NCBI GenBank assembly: GCA_016630955.3
Contig: CM049998.1
Coordinates: 1 to 64,000 of the forward strand
Length of the DNA stretch: 64,000 nt
Origin: Didymella arachidicola
Lineage: Eukaryota; Ascomycota; Dothideomycetes; Pleosporales; Didymellaceae
Direction of reading: 5' to 3'
Shown here in pieces: positions 9,855-20,464 of this stretch. Numbering within the stretch: position 1 is the first letter of the stretch; every line of letters starts with the position of its first letter. Made by a program: the position numbers and the translations under genes. Below the pieces are notes generated by a model. It searched no databases and had not been told where the DNA came from. It saw only the letters and a program-made list of their open reading frames with translations.

Positions 9855-12800
9855 TTACGATAGTAACCTCTTACTAGATACCCGTCCCCTCCTCCGCTTT
9901 ATAGTACTTGAGGTTCGACTACTTTGTACTTTTGAACTAGAGTCCTTCTTGCTTCCATCCTTCGGAATCCTAGTCCTTGCCCTAAGCGTCCTTTCCTCCT
10001 CCCACTCGCTTGTATCCAGCTCTGACGCAGGATCTGATTCTACATTATTCTGACCAGTATTTCGACCTGTTGCTCGCCTCTTTTTTGACATGGCGCGCTC
10101 TTGAACAAGATCGTTCAGTTGCTTTTGCATATCGAGAATTTTTCTCGTAAGAGGGCTGCAACTCTCAGTCTCTCTGCGTCGCTTTTTCCCTCTTTGTTGC
10201 CTCTGCTCAGGTGTCTGTGTATGCAGAGCCTCGTCTGGGGGCTCTGTATCGCTTATTCCGGGTGTAGCACACTCTGGTGTTCCCTCAGAAATAGCGTCCG
10301 GGTAGTAACCAACTTGTGTCGTACTGCTTGAGGTTTTGTGCACGGTTGCTAAGCTATAGTCTAGAGCGTCTTCCTCTCGGGTCAACGTGAATTCATGCCA
10401 CATATGGCTGTTTACCAGGTAGCGATCAATCAGATCAGGCTGCAATTTGGTAGGAAATCCATGCTCTAGCGCATATGCATTGGCATGTGTAACTGGTCTA
10501 TGACCTGTTTGGAAAGCTAGGAGTTGAAGGAATCCATTGTAATCCTTAGGCGTATTGGGGTCGAATGCAGTAACAAGTGCAGGGAGATGCTTCTTTGCAA
10601 TGCTAGTCGCAGTTTGTCTGTACAGACTGGTAGTTGTCGGAGTAGGGCATTTGGCTGTTGACCTTTTCAGACTCGAGTGGGCTTTACTTGAAGAAAAGCA
10701 GGCCGTTGCACTGTCATGAGTACTAAACAAGTGAGGGTTCGTTGAGCCTGTAGATTGCGCCCCTGACTTTCGACTAATAAGACTGCGGAATGGGCGGATG
10801 TACACAAGGTAAAGGTAAAGAACTCTTTGTACCATAGGACAGGGGGAGCGTACGATATAAAACGAGTTGTTGGTGTTGGTGTTTGCCTTGTTGTATGCGA
10901 AGACAAGTATCACTTTTCCTTTGTAGATAAAGATGTTTCGTCGCACGGAGATCGTGTCAGCCCACCGTAGGACTCTGAGCTCCTCACCACGTGCTGGCAT
11001 GCCGCTTGTTAGGTGCATTGCTGCATAAAGCAGACGAACAAAGCTGTCGCTTTCGTTCAAGTACCGCCTCTGCTTTGCTCTCCCTCTACTTGTCTCTGAC
11101 GAGAAGCCGCCTTGTTCTGAGAACGCTAATTTGCTCACAGCGCGGAAAGCTCCCTGGAGTTTGTTGGCTGGGTGCGCCAGAAACGAGAATCCAGGGCGAT
11201 GGGTCGCAAGATTATCTTGTAGAATGTCGAGTTGAACGTCTGGCCACCATCCGAAGAGGAGCTCCTGTGCACGGCTTTGTAAACCTACTACAACAGTGTG
11301 AATTGTCTCACGAAATTGTCGCATATGAATCTGTGTTTCCGCAATATGGAGTGTCAAGCCATCTGAAGACCAGGAGATGTTTGTTCTAGGACCCTCGCGC
11401 CTCGCGATTGCTCTTCCGTGCTGTAGTCGCTCGATAAGGTAACCAGCTGGTGCAAGACTACCTCGCTGAAGATACTTGGGTCGGATATGCTCACGCAGTC
11501 GCTGTGCTTGGTCGGGGTAGGCTGTACGCTCGGGCCAAGGATTCTTAAGATAGTTGTATGGTGCAAGTGGTAGGGCATACTCGAGTATAATCAGGCGACC
11601 TACCCACAGCAGTGCTGATATAAAAGGAGTATAGTCGTAGGGCTCGCGGAAACATAGCTCTGTGGGATGTATTCCCAAGACACCAGAGAAGTTCATGATA
11701 GCGCTACGGCTCATGTTTCCGTCGTGCGACAAGTCTGTCCAGAACATGACAAGAAGTTGAAAGAGATTTTCGTTCAGGGCGGCCAGAGATGACTGGAGCA
11801 GAATCCCGAGGTCTGCCTGCTGGCTGACAGCAGTGACGTGGTCCCAGATATGGTTCATCATGGCCAGCTAAGCCGTGGTTAGCTGCAGCCCAGAGATGTC
11901 GTTTGTAGGCTCTTTTATGTTGCGCGACAGTGCTAAGACGCGGAAAATGTAGCATAAGAATCGCTCGTGGATTCTATAGTATCTTCGTCGGGTGTTTTCG
12001 CGTTGTGGCAGCTCAAAAGGGTAAGGAAGAAAAGAAGGCGTCCAGCTCCGCAGCCAGCAACGCAAAACCCGTGGCGTCTGCTTTAGTGTTGCTTCGCATC
12101 GTTGGAAAACGATTCTGCTGGCTTCTACAATCTTCCAGATCGTTCTCTCCGTCTGTGCTGGGCTTACACATTCGAATCCGTTCCAAAGGCCTAGTTTGAG
12201 ATCATCTGATGTTGCTATGGGAGGCAGTGCTGCAGCTGCAACAATGATATGGATAGGCTTGTGAGCAAACCACGCTGGCCACTCGCAGCCTCGCAGCCAC
12301 TCAGTGTTCTCGTCGTGTTCTAGCTCTCCGTCGAGAACCACGCCGTTTAGCTCATCATCTAAACGTTCTTCTTCTTCTTTCTCTTCATCCTCTACACGTG
12401 TCAAGCACTCGCTATTGCTTGTCTCAAGTGATCTTTCGTCGCTCTGATGCTGGTGAGAGCTGTCGTCTTGGCTCACCACCCAGTATTTGGGCGAGTACTT
12501 CGTCCAGCTCTGTAGATAACACTTGTATCGCGATTGATCTTAAAGGCACTCAGGCGCGCTAATGTTGTGGTGTTTCTTTGTATGCTGTCGTATCTGATCC
12601 CAATTAATACTCTTTCCCTCCAGACAGTGCGGGCAACAAAATCCAGTCAGAGGTGGGCCAAGGTAAGAGAGCGGCGTAGATCCATCCGGTCGGGGCACTA
12701 GATCATTGAAGGACTTCGCAGCAGGCACGTCGTCAAATCGTGCTATCGTAGCTCGACGCACTTTGGCGGGTTTATAGTGGCAAGTCCGTAAGTGGGTGTT

Positions 12801-13010
12801 TAAACCAGTTACAGGTACTGCGGTGTAACAAGGTGTACAGATAATAACGTTCTCGCTGGCAACAAACGTAACGTAGTCTAGAGCGATTGGTCCATGTTCC
12901 TGTAGCGTTTGGATAGCAAGCTTAGCAGATTGGTTGCTGACATTGCATACCTTTTGCTTAGCAATAGACGCTATGGGTAGGTCATTTCTTTTCGCAATCT
13001 GGCTACGTAG
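9855..13010 (-). pseudogene. TLH-family paralogue broken by two in-frame stops
   Basis: One continuous minus-strand frame interrupted only by TAA at 12540-12542 and TAG at 11868-11870. The second stop sits where the paralogues have Gln (LTTA-stop-LA against LSDA-Q-AD and LTAS-Q-AE), so it is a CAG to TAG change in the CpA context favoured by RIP. The first would be CAA to TAA in the same way. Two OrsD-like fingers lie at the N-terminus (CTPC..H..H and CPHC..H..H), followed by the central domain with SGMPARGEEL, YNK, YRQTA, QTGH and AYAL intact, then a basic/coiled-coil tail (GKKRRR). No exon with the YTGNP motif was found upstream. Probably non-functional, although readthrough or separate shorter products cannot be excluded. 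Confidence 0.75.
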
Positions 13011-13075
13011 CTATCTGAGGTTACTAAACGCTTTGCTTGCGTAGCACACGTTTCTTTCCTTCTATTCCTATAATT

Positions 13076-16000
13076 CTAACCCTTTCTTATCTTTGTGTAT
13101 CTAAGACCAGTGCTCGTACAGCTGATGCTGACTCTCCCGCTCTTTAGTCTAGCTGAATGTGATACGCTTTGGTTCTGAAGGACGTTACAAAGGTCGCTGC
13201 TCAGTCTACGCTTGCTTCGTGTCAATAATCTCCTATCAGGCCCTTTTGCCTCTGCTTTCTTTCCGTCTCCGCTATGCAGTGCGAAAAATACCTCTTCTGA
13301 CATACCCACGTCTACCGCTTGATGTGCCGGCTTCATCGTTGACATCATCAATTTCTGTATCTGTGGGTCTAACGGGCCCGGATTTGCTTCTCTGTCTATA
13401 GGTCTGTCCTCGATCTCCAGGAACCGATGCCAAATCAGGCTGTTCTCAAAATAGCGGTCGATGAGCTCTGGCTGCAATCTCGCCGGATAGCCTCTCTCGA
13501 GAGCGTAAGCGCTTGCATGAATCGATGGAGTGTGACCTGTCTGGAAGGCTAATAGATGAAGAAAGCCGTTCTGGTCCTTTGGAATGTTGGGGTCGAACGG
13601 CTCCAGCAGTGTTGGGATATGCTTCTTGCTAATGGCGACCGCGATGTGGCGATAGATACACAGCTGAAGTCGAATGGGGCAGTCTGGCGTAGCCAGCTCT
13701 AGGCTCTTCGAGCAGTCTACTGCGCTGAAGCAACCAGTGGGATGATTGCTTCGGGTGAAGAGATGCAGATTCGTCTTTGTTCGCGCATTAATGAGTTTCA
13801 GTTGTCGGAGGAGGAAGTCGGTAAAAGGCCGTATATAGGCAAGATATAGGAACAGAGCTCGCTCTACTATAGGACAAGGCACCCGAATAATGTAGAACGA
13901 GTGGTTTGCTGTTGTGGACACTTTGTTGTAAGTGAAAACCAGCATGATGTGTCCCTTGTGTATTATAATGTTGCGTTGTACAGCGACGGTATTTGCCCAG
14001 CGTATAATGCGGAGCTCTTCCCCTCTAGCGGGCATGCCGCTCGTCATGTGGATACCTGCAAAGATCAGTCGAATAAACTCGCCACGTCTCTGGAGATACG
14101 CCACCGCTTGCTGGCGTCCAGCGCCCTGCAGTGCTAGCCTCCCTTCTTGAAGAAAGAACGCTCGGCGGTAAAGATGCTTGAAGCTCATTTGCAGATTGTT
14201 CTCAGGCTCCGCTAGAAATGAATAGCCCGCTCGATAGCTTGTTAGCTTGTCCTTGATCCCACGCAAATTGACATCAGGCCACCACTGAAACATTAGATCG
14301 CGAGCTTCCCGATTGATCGCATCCAGAAGAGAGTGCACTGTAGAGCGCAGCTGTGTCAGAGTGATCTGAGATCCGTTCACCTCGAGCATCTGGCCATCAG
14401 GTGACCAGGAGATGTTTGTTTTGCCACCTTCCCGCTTTGCTACAGCTCTGCCATGTTGGAGGCGCTCAATGAAATATCCGAGGGGCGCGAAGGTACCACG
14501 TTGGAGATACCTTGGCCGAATCTCTCTAAGAAGCCTCGACCCTTGATCTGGATGCGTAGTGCGTGCCTGGAGAAGAGGGTCCCACGAACTGTAAGCTCGC
14601 GACGGCAGCGCATACTCGAGGATCACTAATCTTCCTACCCAGATTAAGGCGGAAAGATATGGTGTGTAATCATACGCGGTGCGGAGAGTCAGCTTATACG
14701 GGTGGATCCCAAGCACACCGGAGAAATGAATGAGTGCTTTGGCACCTGCATCCCCGTCTATCGAAGTGTCTGACCAGAAGAGAACAAGCAGCTGGAAGAT
14801 AGTTTCGAGGATGGAAGAGGATGGAGGAGGCAGTGGCGACGAAGGACTTGACAGGGCTCTCTCTGCCTCACTCGGCGACAGATTGTCCAGCGCCGCCCAG
14901 ATAGTATCCGCCATTTCTGCCTGGGATGCGGTAAGTGTCAGGCCGTAGATGTCCTTCGCGTCGTCACCCTGCGCAAAGCAAATCTGCCTCGCTCGGAAAA
15001 CATAGCAAAGGAAGCGGTAACAGTAGGAGCGGTACTTTTTCTGCGTAGCCTGTCGCTTTGGTTGCTCAAATGGGATAGGGCAATAATGTGGGCCCCAGCT
15101 GCGTAGCCAACAGCGAAGAACCCGCGGTGTAGATGACAGGGTCTCCTCGCACCTGTCTAGCACGCGACTCACAAGCTCAACGAGCACCAAGAGCTTCGTC
15201 TCTGTAGCTGAGCAGCTGCTCCATTGAGAGCCGTTCCATGGTCCTAGGTAGAGAGCTTCATGCTTTTTCGAGGGAAGCTGCGATGTAGCGACAATTACAT
15301 GAAGCGGCTTGCGTGCGAACCAGCGTGGCCACCCGCACTCACAAAGCCAGTGCGTGTTCTCGTCGTGCTCTAACTTGTCTGGGAGACATGCGTTCTCGTT
15401 TGCTTCATTGGCAAGCCGGCGTTCCTCTTCATCTTCCATACGGAGAAGCTCCGCTATTTCTGGGTCGCGACAAGCTTCTTCCAGCTGCATCAATCTTTCT
15501 TCATCTGCTGGCTCTTCCTCGCAATCTGTTTCCACAGACTCAACGCTGTCCGTCCTGGTGCGGTCCACGCGCCAGTATTGTCCAGTCTTTCTGTGCGCGA
15601 CCCATTGTTGCAGGAAGCATGAAACGTCCCTCCTGTCAACTAGTATGTTCCTTATACTATGAGTTTTACTTAGATGCTTTCGAAGTTCGCCCCAGTTCAC
15701 CGTAAGCCAGATGCAATGCGGGCAGCTGAAACCCTGGACAGGAGCCGCTAGGAACGGCAAGACACGGCTGTCATTGGGAAGTGGAACGATGTCCAAGTCT
15801 TCCTGCGCTACGGAGAGATGTTCGTATTGGCGAAGTATAGTTGTGGATAGGCCGCTGCTGATGCCGTGATGTCGCTGGAGATGATTGAGGAGTACCTTGC
15901 GGGAAATGGCGCTCCTGCAAACCGTGCAAAACAGGTAGCCATATAGTGGCAGGTAGGAGATGATGTTCAGCGTTTCTCTCGCTTCTAACTAGAAGCAAGC

Positions 16001-16144
16001 AGTCAGTAAACTTGACTGTATTGGTATAATTGCCTGGACACCTGCCTTAGCGATAGTAGAAGGGGGATCTGGAAGGCTAGACTGCAACGTGCAGTAGCTG
16101 GGATTGACAGGATTTCCTGTGTAAATTCTCCACGTACGAGACAT
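13076..16144 (-). CDS. Intact TLH-family paralogue with YR-like domain, 2 exons, 1003 aa
   Basis: Exon 1 is 16042-16144 (starts MSRTW, then YTGNP) and exon 2 is 13076-15984. The 57-nt intron 15985-16041 has a GT donor, an ACTGAC branch site and a TTAG acceptor, and the joined frame is open throughout. An N-terminal OrsD-like pair of C2H2 fingers (CTVC and CPHC) is followed by an acidic stretch and the central domain. In full-protein numbering the recombinase-like residues are Arg688 (ARGEEL), Lys722 (YNK), Arg813 (YRHIAV), His852 (QTGH) and Tyr861 (AYAL). The tail is basic, with no helicase motif. Length and the conserved catalytic-type residues suggest a functional gene. What it does is unknown; a DNA strand-transfer or mobile-element role is inference. 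Confidence 0.75.
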
Positions 16145-16372
16145 AGACTAGACTTAGCACCACGCCCCGCAGTTGTAGCAGTTGCATGAAATCGGAGGTC
16201 CAACTCAGCAGCAGAGGTTGCGGAGCCAAGATAGCTAAAAGGGGTAAGTGCAGGGGTAGTCATGGAGTCCATCCGGGACTAGTACGAAACAGGGCAGAAG
16301 AGATCCGTGCGGGTACCCCAACCTGTTGGTTCCCTGCCATGTAGGCTTACTGCCCACTCCTTAACTTTAGTA

Positions 16373-16459
16373 CCTCAGTTGTTTACTGCACCCTAGTTGT
16401 TTACTGCACCCTAGTTGTTTACTGCACCCTAGTTGTTTACTGCACCTTAGTTGTTTACA
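16373..16459. repeat. 18-bp tandem repeat, about 5 copies
   Basis: Unit CCTAGTTGTTTACTGCAC, with slight variation in the first and last copies. Confidence 0.85.
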
Positions 16460-16465
16460 TCTTCT

Positions 16466-16605
16466 AGCCTATTTTCTTCTTTTCTCATCCTACTCTTCTT
16501 TTCTTATCCTACTCTTCTTTTCTCATCCTACTCTTCTTTTCTTATCCTACTCTTCTTTTCTTATCCTACTCTTCTTTTCTCATCCTACTCTTCTTTTCTT
16601 ACCTC
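16466..16605. repeat. 19-bp pyrimidine tandem repeat, 6-7 copies
   Basis: Unit CTTATCCTACTCTTCTTTT, alternating CTTATCC and CTCATCC. Confidence 0.85.
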
Positions 16606-16711
16606 TCTTCTTCTAAATCCTTCTCTTCTGCCTTATTATTTTTATTCTTCTTTTCCTTTCTCTAAGCTTATTATACTCTTGTTTTTCACTTAACTTCTTA
16701 TACTACAACTC

Positions 16712-16790
16712 TAATAATACTCTATTCCTTTGTCTCTACTATAACCCTAACAATAATACTCTATTCCTTTGTCTCTACTATAACCCCAAC
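16712..16790. repeat. Two direct copies of a ~35-bp unit
   Basis: AATAATACTCTATTCCTTTG followed by TCTCTACTATAACCC occurs twice in tandem. Confidence 0.8.
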
Positions 16791-17085
16791 ACTACCTTTT
16801 TTCTTCTTTTAAACTTGCTCTACCTTCTTCCTCTTTCAATCTTGTTGTCTTTTAATTCCTTCTCCTTCTTTTATTCTCTCTCTTCTACTTCCTACTTTTA
16901 TCTTCTATAACTTTTCCAATTACTCTTGCTTTTCCTTCTTTTAATCTAACTTTGTCGAAAAAGCGGCTGCATGGCTGCGTGATCGGCCTGAGCGGTCGTC
17001 CGACGATGATGAGAAGATCAAGGAAGAACGACGGTATCTACTCGTCCTCCAACGCAGCAGCTCGGGAGCCAGCCTTCCTGCTTCC

Positions 17086-17536
17086 CTAGTCGATCGTGTA
17101 TCGCCTTTGCAGCATGTCGATAGCCTGGCTGCCGTCGAAACATGTGCTCTTGGTCGCCGCCATGAACTCCTGCACTGCTGCATTGTCAGTCGCTGTGTGC
17201 ATTTGCATATACACGCAGTCCACTGCACACCAACACACATTTGAACTTGTGGTCCCCTTTGGAGTGATCAATCTTCCACGAGTACTGGTCTGCCGCCACT
17301 ATCACCTGTTCCTCGTCGCCAAAGCTGCCCTCGCTGCAGTCGTCCCCAAGTTCGCCGGGCGACGCGTCGCCGTAGAGTCCATCGTCATCTCCAGAACCAT
17401 CATCATCGCTGTTGGCGCTTTGTTGCGCGTCCGGAGGCTGCGTTACGACAACGGCTGGCGGCGAATTGGGCCATAGATCTATGTCTTGGGGTGGACTTAG
17501 GTTCAAAAGCTCGTCGTCAAATCCATCGAAATCCAT
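17086..17536 (-). CDS. Small acidic hypothetical protein, 2 exons, 129 aa
   Basis: ATG at 17536 starts MDFDGFDDELL and leads to a strongly acidic low-complexity middle (SDDDGSGDDDG). I place exon 1 at 17239-17536 and exon 2 at 17086-17177. The 61-nt intron has GTGTGT, a CTGAC branch site and a GCAG acceptor, and the join is in phase. The product ends MLQRRYTID. No family recognised. One near-palindromic 16-mer lies about 90 bp upstream of the start, and the same motif lies upstream of the ParB-like gene, which hints at common regulation. The second exon is less certain than the first. Confidence 0.5.
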
Positions 17537-17627
17537 CGTGAGACATGTATAGGCAGCACTTTCCCATAGCAGGAACAGGCGAAGCAACCGCCGACGGGAT
17601 CCGGTGGAAGGATCGCGCGGTGTCCGC

Positions 17628-17643
17628 TTGCCCCCAGGGGCAA
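17628..17643. promoter_or_regulatory. Near-palindromic 16-mer, site 1
   Basis: TTGCCCCCAGGGGCAA: two complementary 7-base arms around a central CA. It lies about 90 bp upstream of the acidic-protein start and is the reverse complement of the site at 20260. Confidence 0.5.
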
Positions 17644-17795
17644 GCCACGGGGCAGGTTAAACTTGAGAGCAGTAAACATGTAACGCAATCTCTATTCTTT
17701 ATTTTTACTAGCGCTGATCATCTTCAGCTACTGTGGTACGTGCCAGGTACCAATGTCGGACCTTCTGCGGCGGCTTCGAAGTTTATGAATCCTCG

Positions 17796-18818
17796 TCATT
17801 TCCCACGCCTTGCCGATGCTCTCTGCCTCCAACGTCCTCCTGAGCCGGTCGTGGCGCGTGAAGAAAGAGGTGTGGATGGATATCCAGGCTGGTGAGACTC
17901 TGTCGCGAGGGGATGCTGTTGCAGCTGAGCCGACTGCTGGTTGATCGCGCTGTTGTGACCGTGTTGCTTTCGGAGATTATTCAGCCCGTCCAAGGAAAAG
18001 TCAATCAGCACTCGTTCCTGCATCTCCGTTCGTGATGAAGCCCCTGCGTCCGACTCCGCTGTCGATCTGGAGCTTGGTGATTGGGCAGTGGTTGGCTCCT
18101 GGATGGCTTGGTGCGTACTTGATCCATTCTGGGCCCGGGGGAGGGGCCTACGCTTCCGCGCTTCTGCTAATGGCTGCCCTTCGTGTGTTGCGTGGCTGAT
18201 TGATGCTTGAGAGAACAGCCCGCTCTCCGCGCGCTGCTCATCTGCCAGGTCGACAGTAGTTAGTGGCCCATCTTCGCTATAAGAATCCGACGCATCCACG
18301 TGTTGCTGTGTTATCCATTGAGCAATCACTGGCTGCATCATCCTAAGCAGCTGTTTGGCTGCAGTTGCTGACCGAAGGGCTGAATCGTTCGCAACTTCTG
18401 GGATCTGACAGATGAGATCACGCGCAGTCTGTGCAATGGTAGGCGGACTGATCTTGCCAGCCTCCTCTGGAATGGGACTGGCGATGTACTTGTGCTGCAG
18501 AGACGGCCCTGCGTAGATTATGACGATAGACAGCACTTCTCTCCACACCTTATGCTCAAACCGTGTGCCGTAGGCTTTGTTGTCTCCGCTCGGATACTTG
18601 TGGAGATAGTGCTCTAGCGTAGAGCTGGTGAAGTCTTTTGCGTTTCCATGTACGTAATCAAGGACTGCCTGCTGGAGGACTCGAGACTTCTCGTCAGCCT
18701 TGTCGCCATACTTTGCTTGCAGCGCAGGGACTAGGTCCTTTCGCAGCGCAGGCTTGTTGTTGTCGCGGTCTGAGACCTTTGCGGGTTCGGCGTTTATCCA
18801 CAAGGTGACGTGAGACAT
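17796..18818 (-). CDS. Hypothetical protein, 340 aa, in the ParB-like cassette
   Basis: An uninterrupted frame from ATG 18818 (MSHVTLWINAEP). The N-terminal ~190 residues look like a folded alpha-helical domain (KVWREVLSIVIIYAG; ATAAKQLLRMMQPVIAQWI). The C-terminal half is polar, Ser/Gln-rich and probably disordered, ending in a basic RWRQRASARRGK-like tail. I do not recognise the family. It starts about 90 bp downstream of the ParB-like stop in the same orientation. I tested joining the two by splicing and no phase-compatible site pair was found, so they are annotated as separate genes. Confidence 0.6.
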   Translation of the reverse strand: MSHVTLWINAEPAKVSDRDNNKPALRKDLVPALQAKYGDKADEKSRVLQQAVLDYVHGNAKDFTSSTLEHYLHKYPSGDNKAYGTRFEHKVWREVLSIVIIYAGPSLQHKYIASPIPEEAGKISPPTIAQTARDLICQIPEVANDSALRSATAAKQLLRMMQPVIAQWITQQHVDASDSYSEDGPLTTVDLADEQRAESGLFSQASISHATHEGQPLAEARKRRPLPRAQNGSSTHQAIQEPTTAQSPSSRSTAESDAGASSRTEMQERVLIDFSLDGLNNLRKQHGHNSAINQQSAQLQQHPLATESHQPGYPSTPLSSRATTGSGGRWRQRASARRGK

Positions 18819-18908
18819 CACAATGCTTATTAGTTTTCCTTCTTGCTTTGTAGTTCTCAAAAGCGCCTAGATGTCAATGAACTGGCGTCCTAGTTCTGAA
18901 AGAACCGT

Positions 18909-20118
18909 TTAATACAAACCAAGGTATGTATCATCGTCTGCGTCCAGGAACAAGTCTCGCCGACGTGTGCCTGAGGAATAGGGGTCCACGTCAGGCTCAA
19001 GGCCAGGATAGAACAATCCCCGCACCTCGTGTACAGTTCGTACGCGCGGTAGGCCAGCCAGCTTGTTCCAGTCGGCTAGCTGAACGTCCAGTCCATGCTG
19101 GCCTTGGAACTCTGATGTGATCTTCGTTACCTCGTTCATTGCAGAAAACCAATACTAGATGGTTGCTTAGCGTAGATGTACAGAGCGTGCCTAGATACAA
19201 ATTGCACTTACATCGTCTATCCTGCAGCTTGCCATCCACTCAAACGTGGAGATGTTGAAGGTCGCCTGCCCAATCGAGGTGCGGCACCATTGAGTGATCA
19301 TCGGTCTCCAGCTAAGATTCTTCCACAGCGTAGCCAGCCGTCGGACTGGAAACTTTACTCTGCTGCTGAGCCTTAGTTGCTCCAGCATCTCTTGCTCAAC
19401 CGACCTATTTGAACCTTGGAACAGCTGGCCATTGTTGGAGGACAGGGTTGCTAGCTCTGTCCATATCTGCCCGTGGCTATCGGGAAGGATGATGTCTTCT
19501 CGGTTGGCGCGAAGCTGGACGCGCAAGTGTGCGGGAAGCGTATCTGTCTTTTAGGTTAGCTTGTTGGCTTGGCTGGCACGTGCAGGGGCTGAAACCTTTG
19601 TCGTAAATACTGCACACCCACCACCGTTCCTCCTCTGGCAACCGGCGAAGTCGTAGATACTCCTTGAAAGCTTCAACGCGATGGTGGCCTGCAATAAGCT
19701 CTGCCTTCGCTCCAATGACGGCCGCCCAACCTTCAAACGACGGCCACTTCGAGTCCCCCTCTTCAGCGCCTCCGGCTGCAATGGCAGTGGTCTGAGCCTG
19801 GTTCTCCTCTTCTAGGTGATCTAGCATCTGCTGCACTTGCGCCTTGGAGCAAGCGATCTGCAATTGGTGACTTGTGTCTCGCCGAAGAACGCCTGCCTCG
19901 TCGAAAATCTGGCGGAGCCGACGCTTGTGCGCTTGGTCGATGGGTCTGTTCACACCAATACTCCATTCTGAGGTGAGTGCGTCAATCGGAAATTTGGCTG
20001 TTGCCAGCAGGTACAGCGCAGCTTGGTTGTAGATGGAGTCTGCCTCTTTGATCTCCTTAACAGCCGTACGTTGTCTTTTTCCTATTTCCGTCGAGACGTC
20101 TGCACTTTTGCGCTTCAT
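18909..20118 (-). CDS. ParB/sulfiredoxin-fold-like protein, 3 exons, 366 aa
   Basis: Exons 19596-20118, 19212-19543 and 18909-19154. The introns are 52 nt (19544-19595, GCTAACC branch) and 57 nt (19155-19211, perfect GTAAGT donor), and the joined length is divisible by three. The N-terminus is basic (MKRKSADV). PIDALTSEW and GVNRPIDQAHKRRLRQIF precede IAGHHRVEAF (GHHRVEA at 144-150), the hallmark loop of ParB/Srx-type domains, and WWVCSIY (166-172). The next exon has LPAHLRVQLRANRED and LPDSHGQIW. The WW..IY pattern after the HR motif recalls fungal DUF3723 proteins known as accessory genes of Starship elements, but that match is from memory. DNA binding or nucleotide hydrolysis is possible for the fold. 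Function here is unknown. Confidence 0.65.
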
Positions 20119-20259
20119 CGCAGCTTTAGTTGTATTAGCGTTAGAAGATGTAGAAAGAGCAGTGCCTCAGAAGGTAAGAATTTTTTTATTGCAGGAGATG
20201 CGAGTCGCTAAGCTAGTTGTGAGTAGGTTAAGAGTTCGCGGATTCTAGCACGGTCCTCT

Positions 20260-20407
20260 TTGCCCCTGGGGGCAAGCGGTACTTAACTTGCTAGCTCGAG
20301 CCAACTGTTCTCTGCCCCTGGGGGCAAGCCACAGGCAATACCTAGACTTGTTAGCGCAGCTGTTCTTTGCCCCTAGGGGCAGCTCCTATTTTCGCCCCTG
20401 GGGGCAA
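20260..20407. promoter_or_regulatory. Four near-palindromic 16-mers upstream of the ParB-like gene
   Basis: Sites at 20260-20275, 20312-20327, 20367-20382 and 20392-20407. All fit NNGCCCC-NN-GGGGCAN. The third contains a perfect 14-bp palindrome, TGCCCCTAGGGGCA. They lie 142-290 bp upstream of the start at 20118, with the left ends of the nested transposons directly beyond them. Confidence 0.55.
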
Positions 20408-20464
20408 CCTAACCCTACCCCATCAGTACGGTTTTGGCATATAGTATAACGTACCTCACGGGTA

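Larger units (their letters stand above)
16145..17085. other. Non-coding, pyrimidine-rich spacer
   Basis: From 16360 to 16930 the plus strand is again nearly all T and C with tandem repeats, like the telomere-adjacent block. It separates the helicase-family cluster from the ParB-like cassette. No gene seen. Confidence 0.7.
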
